43,326 bases of DNA from the NCBI GenBank assembly GCA_021785125.1, contig JAJYGF010000019.1, positions 1 to 43,326 of the forward strand, in the 5' to 3' direction. Position numbers and translations under genes: made by a program. Shown here one piece after another: positions 7,973 through 14,949 of the stretch. Source of the stretch: a bacterium (GTDB lineage Bacteria > Patescibacteriota > Minisyncoccia > Moranbacterales > UBA2206). Each line of letters opens with the position of its first letter. Position 1 is the first letter of the stretch. Under the pieces are notes generated by a model. It made no database searches. It had not been told where the DNA came from and saw only the letters and a program-made list of their open reading frames with translations.

Positions 7973-8545
7973 ATGAAGAAGACGGAAATATCTGTGATTC
8001 CTCAAGAATTGATCCGGCAGAAAATTTATTTTATACGCGGCGAGAAAGTTATGTTTGATCGAGATCTGGCGGCGCTTTATGGCGTGGAGACGGGGGCTTT
8101 AAATCAGGCAGTTAAGAGAAACAAAGATCGTTTTCCGTCTGATTTTATGTTTCAATTAAATAAGCAGGAATTTGGAATTTTGAAATTCCACTTTGGAATC
8201 TCAAAGGAAAGTTTGATATCACAAATTGTGATATCAAAAAGAGGAGGCACAAGAAAGCTTCCATATGTTTTCACGGAACAAGGCGTGGCAATGTTATCCA
8301 GCGTTTTAAACAGCAAGAGAGCCATCCAAGTCAACATTCAAATTATCCGCACATTCACGCAACTTCGAAAAATTTTGGCAACTCACAAGGAATTGCGGGA
8401 AAAGATCGAAGCAATTGAAAAAAAGATTCTTAAGGGAGAAAAGAAAAACGACAAATATTTCAAGGCTATTTTTAACACCTTGCGGTTATTAATGAAGGAA
8501 GAGAAAGAACCAAAAGGGAAAATAGGCTTTGCAGTCAATAAATAA
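7973..8545 (+). CDS. ORF6N-domain DNA-binding protein
   Basis: 190 aa. The N-terminal ORF6N domain (about residues 8-115) is clear: IYFIRGEKVMFDRDLAALYGVET, then LNQAVKRNKDRFPSDFMFQL and LPYVFTEQGVAMLSSVLNS. A charged coiled-coil tail follows. ORF6N/KilA-N proteins are common in phages and mobile DNA as antirepressor-like DNA-binding proteins, and are also scattered in chromosomes. This copy sits alone between two pilin genes, with no phage genes nearby. Its coding DNA is visibly more AT-rich than its neighbours, which suggests acquisition. A perfect 27-bp palindrome (8212-8238) lies inside the gene. Target and function are unknown. Confidence 0.88.
   Translation: MKKTEISVIPQELIRQKIYFIRGEKVMFDRDLAALYGVETGALNQAVKRNKDRFPSDFMFQLNKQEFGILKFHFGISKESLISQIVISKRGGTRKLPYVFTEQGVAMLSSVLNSKRAIQVNIQIIRTFTQLRKILATHKELREKIEAIEKKILKGEKKNDKYFKAIFNTLRLLMKEEKEPKGKIGFAVNK
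8212..8238. repeat. Perfect 27-bp palindrome inside the ORF6N gene
   Basis: TTTGATATCACAA (8212-8224) is mirrored by TTGTGATATCAAA (8226-8238) around a single A. It encodes part of the segment between the two conserved ORF6N blocks. It could be a self-recognition operator for the encoded DNA-binding protein, but this is unsupported beyond the symmetry. Confidence 0.6.
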
Positions 8546-8560
8546 TTTTTAAAATAAAAA

Positions 8561-8577
8561 TCCAGCCTTGGGCTGGA
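8561..8577 (+). promoter_or_regulatory. Hairpin just upstream of the Cys-rich pilin-like gene
   Basis: TCCAGCC and GGCTGGA form a 7-bp stem with loop TTG, 11 bases before the ATG at 8589. There is no U-run. It could affect translation of the downstream gene or be the remnant end of the ORF6N transcript. Confidence 0.45.
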
Positions 8578-8588
8578 GAATAAAAAAT

Positions 8589-9710
8589 ATGAAAATAAAA
8601 ATACTGGGCATATTTCTTTTTTTTGCATTATTTCTTGTAAATGCAAATAGTGTGTCTGCAAATAGTTGTACAAGTGCCGGTGGAACTTGCCAGAACAGCT
8701 ACACTTGCTCCAATGGAACAAGTTCTCTGGGAAATACAGCCTCAAAAGATTGTGAATCTGCACCACTTAATTACGGAATATGCTGCACCGTATCTGGCGG
8801 AAATACAACAAATTCTCAAACTAATACCGAAAGTTCTGGTAGCTCTGGAACTAGTCCATGCATAGCGCAGAACGGAAATTGTACGGATGTATGTTCAGAT
8901 AATCAAGATCAAATTACGGCAAGTGATTGCGGTACCTTGAAGTGTTGTCGGACAAAGGGCGCGGCGGTGATTCCTCCAGGCACAAATAATACTAATGTCG
9001 CGGATTGTGATGCTGTCAACGGGGCATGTTATACGGGATCAAAATGTCCATCCGGTATGGATTTGGTTAGCTCTACTATGAAAGAGTGCGCTCAACCTGA
9101 CAATACACAAGGCCTATGTTGCCGCAATGCCGACGCTTCTTCCAATCCAAATATTGCTACTCCAAATTCCGGTTCAACCCAATTTGCCAATCCTCTCGGC
9201 AATGTTACTTCGATTTCTCAAGTGGTGGGAAATCTGCTTGATAATTTGAGGGGAGTTTTGGGAGCCATCGCCATCGTGATGATCGTAGTCGGCGGCATCA
9301 TGTATATCTTGAGTGCCGGCAATGAGAAAACTATCACGAGAGCCAAAGGCACAATCACCGCGGCCGTCGTCGGTTTGGCGCTTGCTTTCGCGGCCCCGTC
9401 ATTTTTGAAAGAAATCCAATCGGTTTTGGGAGGCGTCAGCAGCAGCAATCCGGACCAGATGGTCAACCAGGCGCTGACGTTGAAACAGATCGCCATGAAT
9501 ACGCTCGGAACATTGTTGTCGATAATCGGCATCCTTGGTATAATCGGATTGGTGATCGGCGGCGCTTTCTACTTGACCGCGTACGGCGACGAAAAAAGGA
9601 TCGAAAAGGGCAAGACGATCATCACGTCATCCATCATTGGGATTGCGATCGCGCTGGCCGCTCTGGTTATCGTCAAACAGATCGCAAGCCTGATGGGAAT
9701 TCCGCAATAG
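8589..9710 (+). CDS. Cys-rich surface protein with duplicated T4SS-pilin domain
   Basis: 373 aa from ATG 8589 (MKIKILG); the longer frame at 8568 would start inside the hairpin. A signal peptide (1-25) is followed by three cysteine modules, each with six Cys ending in CC: Cys 27/34/40/55/65/66, 91/98/102/114/119/120 and 140/147/153/167/177/178. All three begin C-x6-C, so they are diverged repeats, probably disulfide-bonded outside the cell. After a Ser/Asn-rich linker come two successive pilin-like units: helices near 222-242 and 256-276 around SAGNEKTITRAKG, then 306-330 and 345-366 around AYGDEKRIEKGK. The doubled pilin domain and Cys-rich ectodomain are unusual. Function is not recognised; an adhesin-like or structural subunit is a guess. 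Confidence 0.78.
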   Translation: MKIKILGIFLFFALFLVNANSVSANSCTSAGGTCQNSYTCSNGTSSLGNTASKDCESAPLNYGICCTVSGGNTTNSQTNTESSGSSGTSPCIAQNGNCTDVCSDNQDQITASDCGTLKCCRTKGAAVIPPGTNNTNVADCDAVNGACYTGSKCPSGMDLVSSTMKECAQPDNTQGLCCRNADASSNPNIATPNSGSTQFANPLGNVTSISQVVGNLLDNLRGVLGAIAIVMIVVGGIMYILSAGNEKTITRAKGTITAAVVGLALAFAAPSFLKEIQSVLGGVSSSNPDQMVNQALTLKQIAMNTLGTLLSIIGILGIIGLVIGGAFYLTAYGDEKRIEKGKTIITSSIIGIAIALAALVIVKQIASLMGIPQ

Positions 9711-9727
9711 AATCAGCAAAAGAAAAA

Positions 9728-9776
9728 TTTCCTAAAGCGAAGTTTTAGGAATTTCCTAAAACTTCGCTTTAGGAAA
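9728..9776. repeat. Palindromic element (CCTAAA family), intergenic copy B
   Basis: Two 24-base arms (9728-9751 and 9753-9776) are perfect reverse complements around a single T, each arm itself a near-palindrome with TTCCTAAA and TTTAGGAA ends. It lies between pilin-like genes 2 and 3. As RNA it would form an extremely stable hairpin. It has no U-run, so it is an unlikely simple terminator. Confidence 0.85.
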
Positions 9777-9814
9777 GAAATTATAATAAAAATAAATAGA
9801 AAGGCAGGTGTTAT

Positions 9815-10171
9815 ATGAAAAGCAAAATTAAAGCATTGGCAGCATCGGCATCAGTTGCGGCCTTGACTGTTCCGGCTTTGGCTCTGGCCCAATTCCAAAA
9901 TCCGCAAGGGACGAATTTGCCGTCCGGCAGCGTAACCGGAATCATCAAGAACGCGATGAACTGGCTTTTGATGCTGGTCGGATTTCTCGGCGTCATCGGC
10001 TTCGCTATCGCCGGCATCCTGTATTTGACCGCGGCCGGAGACGAGGGGCAGATCGACAAAGCTAAGCGCGCCATGATGTATTCGATCATCGGAGTTATTG
10101 TCGCTATCGTAGGCTTGGTCGTCATCCAGGCGGCACAAGGCCTTTTGGGCGGATCATCGTCGAATTTTTAA
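9815..10171 (+). CDS. T4SS pilin-like protein 3 (minimal form)
   Basis: 118 aa. Signal peptide 1-25 with an ALA-Q cleavage context is followed by a short linker with LPSGSVTGII. Helices lie at 50-73 and 89-112, with the connecting motif TAAGDEGQIDKAKRAM, and helix 2 ends VVIQAAQGLLGG. This is the shortest member and the best template of the family in this window. A good Shine-Dalgarno-like AGGCAGG precedes the start, unlike many neighbours. It is separated from the next pilin by its own terminator (10216-10249), so it is probably transcribed independently. It is the most plausible major subunit if these proteins form a filament; that is inference. Confidence 0.82.
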   Translation: MKSKIKALAASASVAALTVPALALAQFQNPQGTNLPSGSVTGIIKNAMNWLLMLVGFLGVIGFAIAGILYLTAAGDEGQIDKAKRAMMYSIIGVIVAIVGLVVIQAAQGLLGGSSSNF

Positions 10172-10215
10172 ATACGATTTTTTCAGCGAAGATCAAGCTT
10201 TCGAAAGAGATTTTC

Positions 10216-10249
10216 AAAACGGCTGGACGGGTTATCCACAGCCGTTTTT
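10216..10249 (+). terminator. Intrinsic terminator containing a DnaA-box-like loop
   Basis: AAAACGGCTG (10216-10225) pairs with CAGCCGTTTT (10239-10248), followed by T-rich DNA. The loop and stem edge include a perfect TTATCCACA (10232-10240). Confidence 0.75.
10232..10240 (+). other. DnaA-box-like TTATCCACA
   Basis: Perfect consensus 9-mer in the loop of the terminator after pilin-like gene 3. Other perfect copies are at 20984-20992 (reverse), 29752-29760 (reverse) and 41586-41594. Confidence 0.4.
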
Positions 10250-10326
10250 CGTTTTCAGGTTAAAAATTTTTGTAAAAGTGATATAATAAAATCAATAAAA
10301 CTTACGGCGTAAACATAAATAAAAAA

Positions 10327-10806
10327 ATGAGCAGGGCAAAATTATTTTTTATCGTATTCTTGGCGGCGGCAATCACTTTTCCTTCGTTCGCGCACGCGTC
10401 TTTCAACCCGCTCTCCTTTCTTTTTCCGAGCCCGTCACAAATCAAGGGCGCTGTCACCAGCGGCAATATGCCGGTTCCGCCTCTGCCTCCATTGTCGGGC
10501 GGAATGATGTTCGGCGGAAGCGGTTGGAACGTGGGAAATTATTACGGGACGGGGTTGCCTTCCGGCTCCATAACGGGCATCATCCGAAATCTTCTGATGT
10601 GGCTTTTGATGATTTTCGGATTTTTGGGAATCATCGGATTTGTGATTTCCGGCATCATGTATATTTTGGCGGCCGGAGAAGAAGGCACGATGGAAAAAGC
10701 CAAAAGTGCCATGAAATGGTCTATTGTCGGAGTTGCGGTGGGATTGCTTGGCATCGTGGTCATCCAGGCTGTTACGCTGGCGCTCAATGGCATCGCAGGT
10801 TTTTAA
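10327..10806 (+). CDS. T4SS pilin-like protein 4
   Basis: 159 aa. A signal peptide (1-24, AHA-S) leads to a Pro/Gly-rich ectodomain of about 60 residues, then the shared GLPSGSITGIIRNLLMWLL entry. Helices lie at 88-114 and 131-152, connected by LAAGEEGTMEKAKSAMKW. Helix 2 runs SIVGVAVGLLGIVVIQAV. The last 75 residues closely resemble copies 3 and 5. The next copy starts 17 bases after its stop, so copies 4, 5 and 6 look like one operon. A TATAAT at 10282-10287 with an upstream TGA suggests a promoter, although no good -35 is present. Confidence 0.82.
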   Translation: MSRAKLFFIVFLAAAITFPSFAHASFNPLSFLFPSPSQIKGAVTSGNMPVPPLPPLSGGMMFGGSGWNVGNYYGTGLPSGSITGIIRNLLMWLLMIFGFLGIIGFVISGIMYILAAGEEGTMEKAKSAMKWSIVGVAVGLLGIVVIQAVTLALNGIAGF

Positions 10807-10823
10807 CTTTTTCAAAATAAAAA

Positions 10824-11291
10824 ATGAAAATCAAATCATTGCTCGTCTGGTCAATCATTTTTTTGGCAGCGTTTTCGATAAGCGCCAAATCCGTATTCGC
10901 TTGCGCCACTTCCGCCGATTGCGACAGTGGATATGTTTGTAATATAACCTACTCCGGCGGCACATGCGTTCCGGGAGGAGGAAGCGGAAGCGGATCTAGC
11001 AGTGGCGGTTGGAGCTTGTCGAGCGTGTCTGATTTCGGGTTGCCGGCGGGCAGTATCGGCGGAATCGTGAACAATCTTCTGATGTGGCTTCTGATGATTT
11101 TTGGTTTTATCGGCATCATCGGTTTCATCATTTCCGGCATCATGTATGTTATGTCAGCTGGCGATGAGACTGCCGCGGGCAAAGCGAAAAATATGATGAA
11201 ATGGTCCATCGTCGGAGTCGTGGTCGGATTGGCCGGCGTTGTAATTATTCAGGCGGTCGACTTCGCGTTGCGGGCTTACGGAGGATTTTAA
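10824..11291 (+). CDS. T4SS pilin-like protein 5 (four-Cys ectodomain)
   Basis: 155 aa. A signal peptide covers about residues 1-26. A small ectodomain with Cys 27, 33, 39 and 48 follows, probably two disulfides, then a Gly/Ser-only linker (51-62). The pilin unit follows: LPAGSIGGIVNNLLMWLL, helices 87-110 and 127-149, and connecting motif SAGDETAAGKAKNMMKW. The Cys spacing in the ectodomain is unlike that of copy 2, so outer regions differ while the membrane core is conserved. It lies 17 bases after copy 4 and 16 bases before copy 6. Confidence 0.82.
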   Translation: MKIKSLLVWSIIFLAAFSISAKSVFACATSADCDSGYVCNITYSGGTCVPGGGSGSGSSSGGWSLSSVSDFGLPAGSIGGIVNNLLMWLLMIFGFIGIIGFIISGIMYVMSAGDETAAGKAKNMMKWSIVGVVVGLAGVVIIQAVDFALRAYGGF

Positions 11292-11307
11292 AAATTTTTA
11301 TATAAAA

Positions 11308-12084
11308 ATGGCAAAAATAAAAATCATAACTTTACTTGTCGCAATTATTTTCATAAGCAGTGTTTTTTCCGCCAGTGCGCAAGTAGGTGTAAGTTCAAGC
11401 GCGCCAGGTTATGGTGACAATAACGGTCCGGCAGCACCGGCCGGATACGGCAATAATAACGGTCCGGCGTTTCCGACCGTTTATGGATCGCAATGTAACA
11501 ATGGCGAAAATGATTGTACCAACACGAATGATTCCGCCATTTTGAAAGATCAATGCACCACTTACTATGACGCTAGCGTGTGCGGTTCCATGCCAAGCTA
11601 TCTCGGGCAGATGGAATCGGATTGCGATACCAATCAATCCCAGGGCAAAGCTCAAGGTATAGATTGCAATATGATTTCGCATGGGAATTATTACGGGCCG
11701 GCCGCAGCCGCGTACGCGCAATGGATGGCAAGCAACCAAGCATCCGGTGAGCCTTCAAAAACTCCCGATGTATCTGGTGAGCCTTCAAAAACTTCAGATG
11801 GAGTGTATATTCCAACCTCTGCCGAAACCGGTCTTTCGGATAAAAGCATCAAAGATATTTTGACCGGGATCCTGACATGGATGCTTGGCATCGTCGGCGT
11901 GATCGCGCTTATCGGCTTTGTGATTTCCGGCGCGCAATATATCCTGGCCTCTGGAAATGAAAGGACGATCGAAACCGCCAAGAGAAATATGATTTATTCG
12001 ATTATCGGCGTGGTGGTCGTTCTGGCGGGGTTTGTCATCATCCAGGCGATTGATTTTGCCTTGCGCGGCTACTCTTCTTTTTGA
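11308..12084 (+). CDS. T4SS pilin-like protein 6 (long six-Cys ectodomain)
   Basis: 258 aa. Signal peptide 1-24 is followed by a tandem repeat, GYGDNNGPAAPA then GYGNNNGPAFPT, and a region with Cys 63, 70, 83, 92, 106 and 120. A second short tandem, SGEPSKTPDV then SGEPSKTSDG, follows at 146-165. The pilin unit ends the protein: helices 189-213 and 229-251, connected by ASGNERTIETAKRNM, with helix 2 ending FVIIQAIDFALRGY. The ectodomain is about 150 residues, far longer than in copies 3-5. It is the last gene of the array and is closed by a bidirectional terminator. Confidence 0.8.
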   Translation: MAKIKIITLLVAIIFISSVFSASAQVGVSSSAPGYGDNNGPAAPAGYGNNNGPAFPTVYGSQCNNGENDCTNTNDSAILKDQCTTYYDASVCGSMPSYLGQMESDCDTNQSQGKAQGIDCNMISHGNYYGPAAAAYAQWMASNQASGEPSKTPDVSGEPSKTSDGVYIPTSAETGLSDKSIKDILTGILTWMLGIVGVIALIGFVISGAQYILASGNERTIETAKRNMIYSIIGVVVVLAGFVIIQAIDFALRGYSSF

Positions 12085-12105
12085 TTCTAATTGTTGGAAA
12101 AATAA

Positions 12106-12136
12106 AAAAGGCGCACAATTTTTTGTGCGCCTTTTC
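12106..12136. terminator. Bidirectional intrinsic terminator
   Basis: AAAAGGCGCACAA (12106-12118) and TTGTGCGCCTTTT (12123-12135) form a 13-bp stem with loop TTTT. It separates the pilin array from the convergent gene at 12156. Confidence 0.88.
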
Positions 12137-12155
12137 CTTTCTGGTAATACGATTA

Positions 12156-13238
12156 CTAGAAAGGCTTCAGTTCTATGCTGTGCTCTCCCGATCCGGTCAC
12201 TATTGTTCCGGTGGCGCTTCCATCCGGTTGGAGTGAAAGCGAGAATGTGCCATGACCTTGGCCTGGCTCATCCCAAGTGCCGGCATATGTGCCGGAAGAT
12301 TCATCATAATTTCCGGTGAACGTGGGTCCGCTGGTATGCAGTTCCAAGACATTGCCGTTCCTGATTGTTTCAGTGACAGTATTGTGTCCGCCATCGGCGT
12401 AATGGATTTTCCAGCCGTTGTAATTGATCACAACTGGCGCTGGTGGAGGACACGTCACTTGCACTTGCGTAACCTGTGTGACTTGAGTCGCCGGAGCCGG
12501 TTCTGGCGCAGGTGCGGCCAGTGCTGGCTGTGTCTCGCTGGCTTCGGCAATCGAACTAAAGAAAGCTTTGATTCTGCCGAGAGTTGAAGGATCGCCATAT
12601 TTACGCACGATTTTTTTCTGTTCAGGCGTCCACTCTTCTTCCGGGATGGTCAACTTGATCTTGGCTGCTTCCCATTTTTTCTCTTCAATCTGATCCTTAT
12701 TTATTTCTACTAGCGTTTGGTCGGCATAGGATTGATCGGGGTTATAGTTGAACAGATCTTTGCCCCACGTATTTAGGCCAACCTTGAGACAGGTTACCAC
12801 CATTAAAATAATGGCTATCGCTCCTACGTATTTTTTTACTCTTGATACCTTATACGCAGTTGCGATGAGTATGCCGGTGATTAAAATGGCCAGGATATGC
12901 TGGAAGTAAAACGACATCAGCGCCAACGATCCGAAGATTAGCGCCACCCAGAAAAAAAAGTCATTCAATGCCTGTTTTGCTTGGCGACGAACTTCATCAG
13001 TAAGAGCATCTCGATCGAAGGCATAATGATTGATGAAAGCCCCAGCCGCCAGAATCAACGCTGCCAGCATAACCACGATCATTATTATGCCGCTGATGTT
13101 TTTGTGGCCAGTATTGTTGGCCACAATTGAAATTCCGATCAAGGTGGCTGCGATTAATGCAGCGCAGAACAGACCTAAAATAATCAAGAATAATCTGCGA
13201 CCATTCAACATCGCCGTTTCAAGCATCTCTCTAAACAT
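12156..13238 (-). CDS. Multi-pass membrane protein with C-terminal beta-rich domain, unknown
   Basis: Not recognised. The product is 360 aa. About five hydrophobic helices fill the first 160 residues: near 14-38, 46-68, 93-112, 114-131 and 135-157. A charged region follows, with NPDQSYADQTLVEINKD and PEEEWTPEQKKIV. An Ala/Pro/Thr/Gln low-complexity linker (about 240-265) leads to a C-terminal domain of about 95 residues rich in Gly, Thr and short strands, with TYAGTWDEPGQGHGTFSL resembling lipocalin-like or MORN-like sheets. The start is supported by a strong AGGAGG eight to nine bases upstream, one of the best ribosome-binding sites in the window. A promoter lies at 13329-13357. A membrane sensor or envelope role is speculation. 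Confidence 0.75.
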   Translation of the reverse strand: MFREMLETAMLNGRRLFLIILGLFCAALIAATLIGISIVANNTGHKNISGIIMIVVMLAALILAAGAFINHYAFDRDALTDEVRRQAKQALNDFFFWVALIFGSLALMSFYFQHILAILITGILIATAYKVSRVKKYVGAIAIILMVVTCLKVGLNTWGKDLFNYNPDQSYADQTLVEINKDQIEEKKWEAAKIKLTIPEEEWTPEQKKIVRKYGDPSTLGRIKAFFSSIAEASETQPALAAPAPEPAPATQVTQVTQVQVTCPPPAPVVINYNGWKIHYADGGHNTVTETIRNGNVLELHTSGPTFTGNYDESSGTYAGTWDEPGQGHGTFSLSLQPDGSATGTIVTGSGEHSIELKPF

Positions 13239-13257
13239 TTAAAACCTCCTGTGTTTT

Positions 13258-13271
13258 GGCTAAAAAGCCAG
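13258..13271 (-). promoter_or_regulatory. Small hairpin next to a strong ribosome-binding site
   Basis: TGGCT and AGCCA flank AAAA, a few bases upstream of the AGGAGG of the gene at 12156-13238. It could modulate access to the ribosome-binding site. Confidence 0.35.
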
Positions 13272-13328
13272 TTGATATTTTATTTTCAAGGTACTGGGCT
13301 ACCACCAGAACCATTCTGATGACCTATT

Positions 13329-13357
13329 ATCCTAGCACAAAATGGGCGAAAAGTCAA
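13329..13357 (-). promoter_or_regulatory. Promoter of the minus-strand membrane protein gene
   Basis: On the minus strand TTGACT (13352-13357) and TAGGAT (13329-13334) are spaced by 17 bases, with an extended TGC before the -10. This leaves a leader of about 85 bases before the ATG. Confidence 0.65.
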
Positions 13358-13361
13358 CTCG

Positions 13362-13488
13362 GCACTAAAGCTGGGATTGGAATAATAAAAGTAAGCCTTA
13401 AATAAGCCAAATACAGGTTATTTTTTTTAATTTTTCATCTCGTGAGAAAATTTTCCAAGCCTTTCGGCTTGGTATCCCAGCTTAGTGC
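13362..13488. repeat. Inverted-repeat-flanked spacer, 127 bp
   Basis: The 13239-13671 gene-free stretch contains promoters for both directions and this structure. Arm 13362-13377 begins GCACTAA and ends GCTGGGAT; arm 13474-13488 is ATCCCAGCTTAGTGC, its reverse complement apart from one extra A. Inside lies a 7-bp hairpin CCAAGCC/GGCTTGG (13455-13472). No open reading frame fits inside. It resembles a small non-coding element or MITE-like remnant; there are no obvious target-site duplications. Confidence 0.5.
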
Positions 13489-13516
13489 GGGGTAAATGCA
13501 TAAGGCATCGCATGAG

Positions 13517-13544
13517 TTGACAATTTTGATATTTTTGCTATACT
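13517..13544 (+). promoter_or_regulatory. Promoter of nusA operon
   Basis: TTGACA (13517-13522) and TATACT (13539-13544) are spaced by 16 bases. Transcription would start near 13551. Confidence 0.75.
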
Positions 13545-13571
13545 GTCTTTGTAGTAATCCAGTGAAGAATG

Positions 13572-13596
13572 ATCCGCCTGCGGCGGATTTTATTTT
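13572..13596 (+). terminator. nusA: Intrinsic terminator in the nusA leader (probable attenuator)
   Basis: ATCCGCC (13572-13578) and GGCGGAT (13582-13588) form a 7-bp GC-rich stem with loop TGC, followed by TTTATTTTT. It lies about 20 bases after the predicted transcription start and 76 bases before the nusA ATG. No other gene upstream on this strand needs it. Because NusA promotes hairpin-dependent pausing and termination, negative autoregulation by attenuation is a natural hypothesis. Confidence 0.65.
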
Positions 13597-13627
13597 TAAG
13601 AAACCTAATTTAAAAATAGGACGGAAA

Positions 13628-13648
13628 GGACAGATAGGACTTATCTTT
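13628..13648. repeat. Direct repeat flanking nusA, upstream copy
   Basis: GGACAGATAGGAC followed at once by TTATCTTT. The same two blocks recur after nusA at 14949-14978, separated there by nine bases. Confidence 0.6.
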
Positions 13649-13671
13649 CAATTCCATCCTGCAAAAGCTTT

Positions 13672-14949
13672 ATGGTAAAAAAGAAAACGGCCAAGAATGA
13701 AGAAGCGCAATCCGGAAGATTGGGCGACTTCGGCAGCGCGATCGCACAGATCTGCGAAGAAAAAGGAATCTCCAAAGACAAGGTCATTGAGACGATCGAA
13801 GCCGCTCTGGCTGCCGCTTACAAAAAAGATTACGGAAAGAAAGGCCAGAATATCAAAGCGATTTTCGATGAAAAGACCGGCGCTACGAAATTTTTCCTGG
13901 TCAAAGAAGTTGTGGATGAAACAACCCGTGATTTTACGGTGGAAGAAGAGATCGAGGAGGAGGTTAAGGGGGTTAAGGAGGTAAAGGGAAATGCGGAGGA
14001 CGTCAAGGAGGTAAAGGAGGAAAAGGGAGAAAGCGAGGAAGAAGAAAGACTTTCTCGGTATAATCCGGAGCGAGATCTGACAGTCGAAGAAGCGAAGGAA
14101 TTCAAAGAAGACCCGCAAGTCGGCGATGTGATCGAATTGGAATTGGAAGAAAAAAATGATTATGGACGCGTGGCGGCTCAAACCGCCAAACAAGTCATCA
14201 TCCAAAGAATTCGAGAGGCGGAGAGAGATCAGATGTATGACGAATATAAGAATCGCGAAGGTGAGATCGTGGCCGGCGTGGTGCAGAGAATCGAAGGACG
14301 CAATGTATTTGTCGATCTTGGAAAATCGGTTGGAATCTTGTTTCCATCTGAACAGGTACCGGGCGAAAGTTACCGGATCGGACAGCGATTGAAAGTATAT
14401 CTGGCGAGAGTTGAGGCTGGAAATAAGGGGCCTGGCATCACTTTGAGCCGCATCCATCCGGAAATGATCAAAAAATTATTTGAATTGGAAGTGCCGGAAA
14501 TTTTTGCCGGTACGGTTGAGATAAAATCGATCGCCAGAGAAGCGGGAGAAAGGACTAAGATTGCCGTGGCTTCGACCGAAGAAGGAATTGATCCGATCGG
14601 ATCTTGCGTCGGGCAGAAAGGAACCCGCGTTCAGGCGGTAATCGATGAGTTGGGCGGGGAAAAGATCGACATCATCCTGTGGAATGACGATATTGCTAAA
14701 TTCATCGCGGCGGCTTTGTCGCCGGCCAAAGTTTTGAGGGTGGACGTGAAGGAGGCGCAAAAGGAGGCGGCGGTGTCCGTTCCGGAAGACCAGCTGTCAT
14801 TGGCGATCGGAAAGAAAGGACAGAATGTGCGTCTGGCGGCCAAACTAACGGGTTGGAAGATCGATATTTTGGGAGTGAAGTCGCAGGGAGAGAACGTGGA
14901 GGAGGTCAAGGAGGAAAAGGGAGAAGGTGAAGAGGAAGCGCAGGAATAG
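13672..14949 (+). CDS. nusA: Transcription termination/antitermination protein NusA
   Basis: 425 aa. The N-terminal RNA polymerase-binding domain begins near residue 15 (FGSAIAQICEEKGISKDKVIETIEAALAAAY). An S1 domain follows around 197-255 (EGEIVAGVVQRIEGRNVFVDLG). KH1 and KH2 include PEIFAGTVEIKSIAREAGERTKIAV and the GxxG-type SCVGQKGTRVQAV, and the final QLSLAIGKKGQNVRLAAKLTGWKIDI. NusA binds elongating polymerase and modulates pausing, termination and antitermination. Within the N-terminal domain, 13938-14053 encodes a Glu/Val/Lys-rich low-complexity insert (EVKGVKEVKG...), and a related tail closes the protein. Similar repeats occur in FtsK. There is no AR2-type acidic repeat domain as in E. 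coli. Start ATG 13672; no clear Shine-Dalgarno. Confidence 0.95.
   Translation: MVKKKTAKNEEAQSGRLGDFGSAIAQICEEKGISKDKVIETIEAALAAAYKKDYGKKGQNIKAIFDEKTGATKFFLVKEVVDETTRDFTVEEEIEEEVKGVKEVKGNAEDVKEVKEEKGESEEEERLSRYNPERDLTVEEAKEFKEDPQVGDVIELELEEKNDYGRVAAQTAKQVIIQRIREAERDQMYDEYKNREGEIVAGVVQRIEGRNVFVDLGKSVGILFPSEQVPGESYRIGQRLKVYLARVEAGNKGPGITLSRIHPEMIKKLFELEVPEIFAGTVEIKSIAREAGERTKIAVASTEEGIDPIGSCVGQKGTRVQAVIDELGGEKIDIILWNDDIAKFIAAALSPAKVLRVDVKEAQKEAAVSVPEDQLSLAIGKKGQNVRLAAKLTGWKIDILGVKSQGENVEEVKEEKGEGEEEAQE

Noticed and set aside
7544-8545. Prophage around the ORF6N gene
   Set aside because: No integrase, terminase, capsid or lysis gene in the window; the ORF6N gene is solitary.
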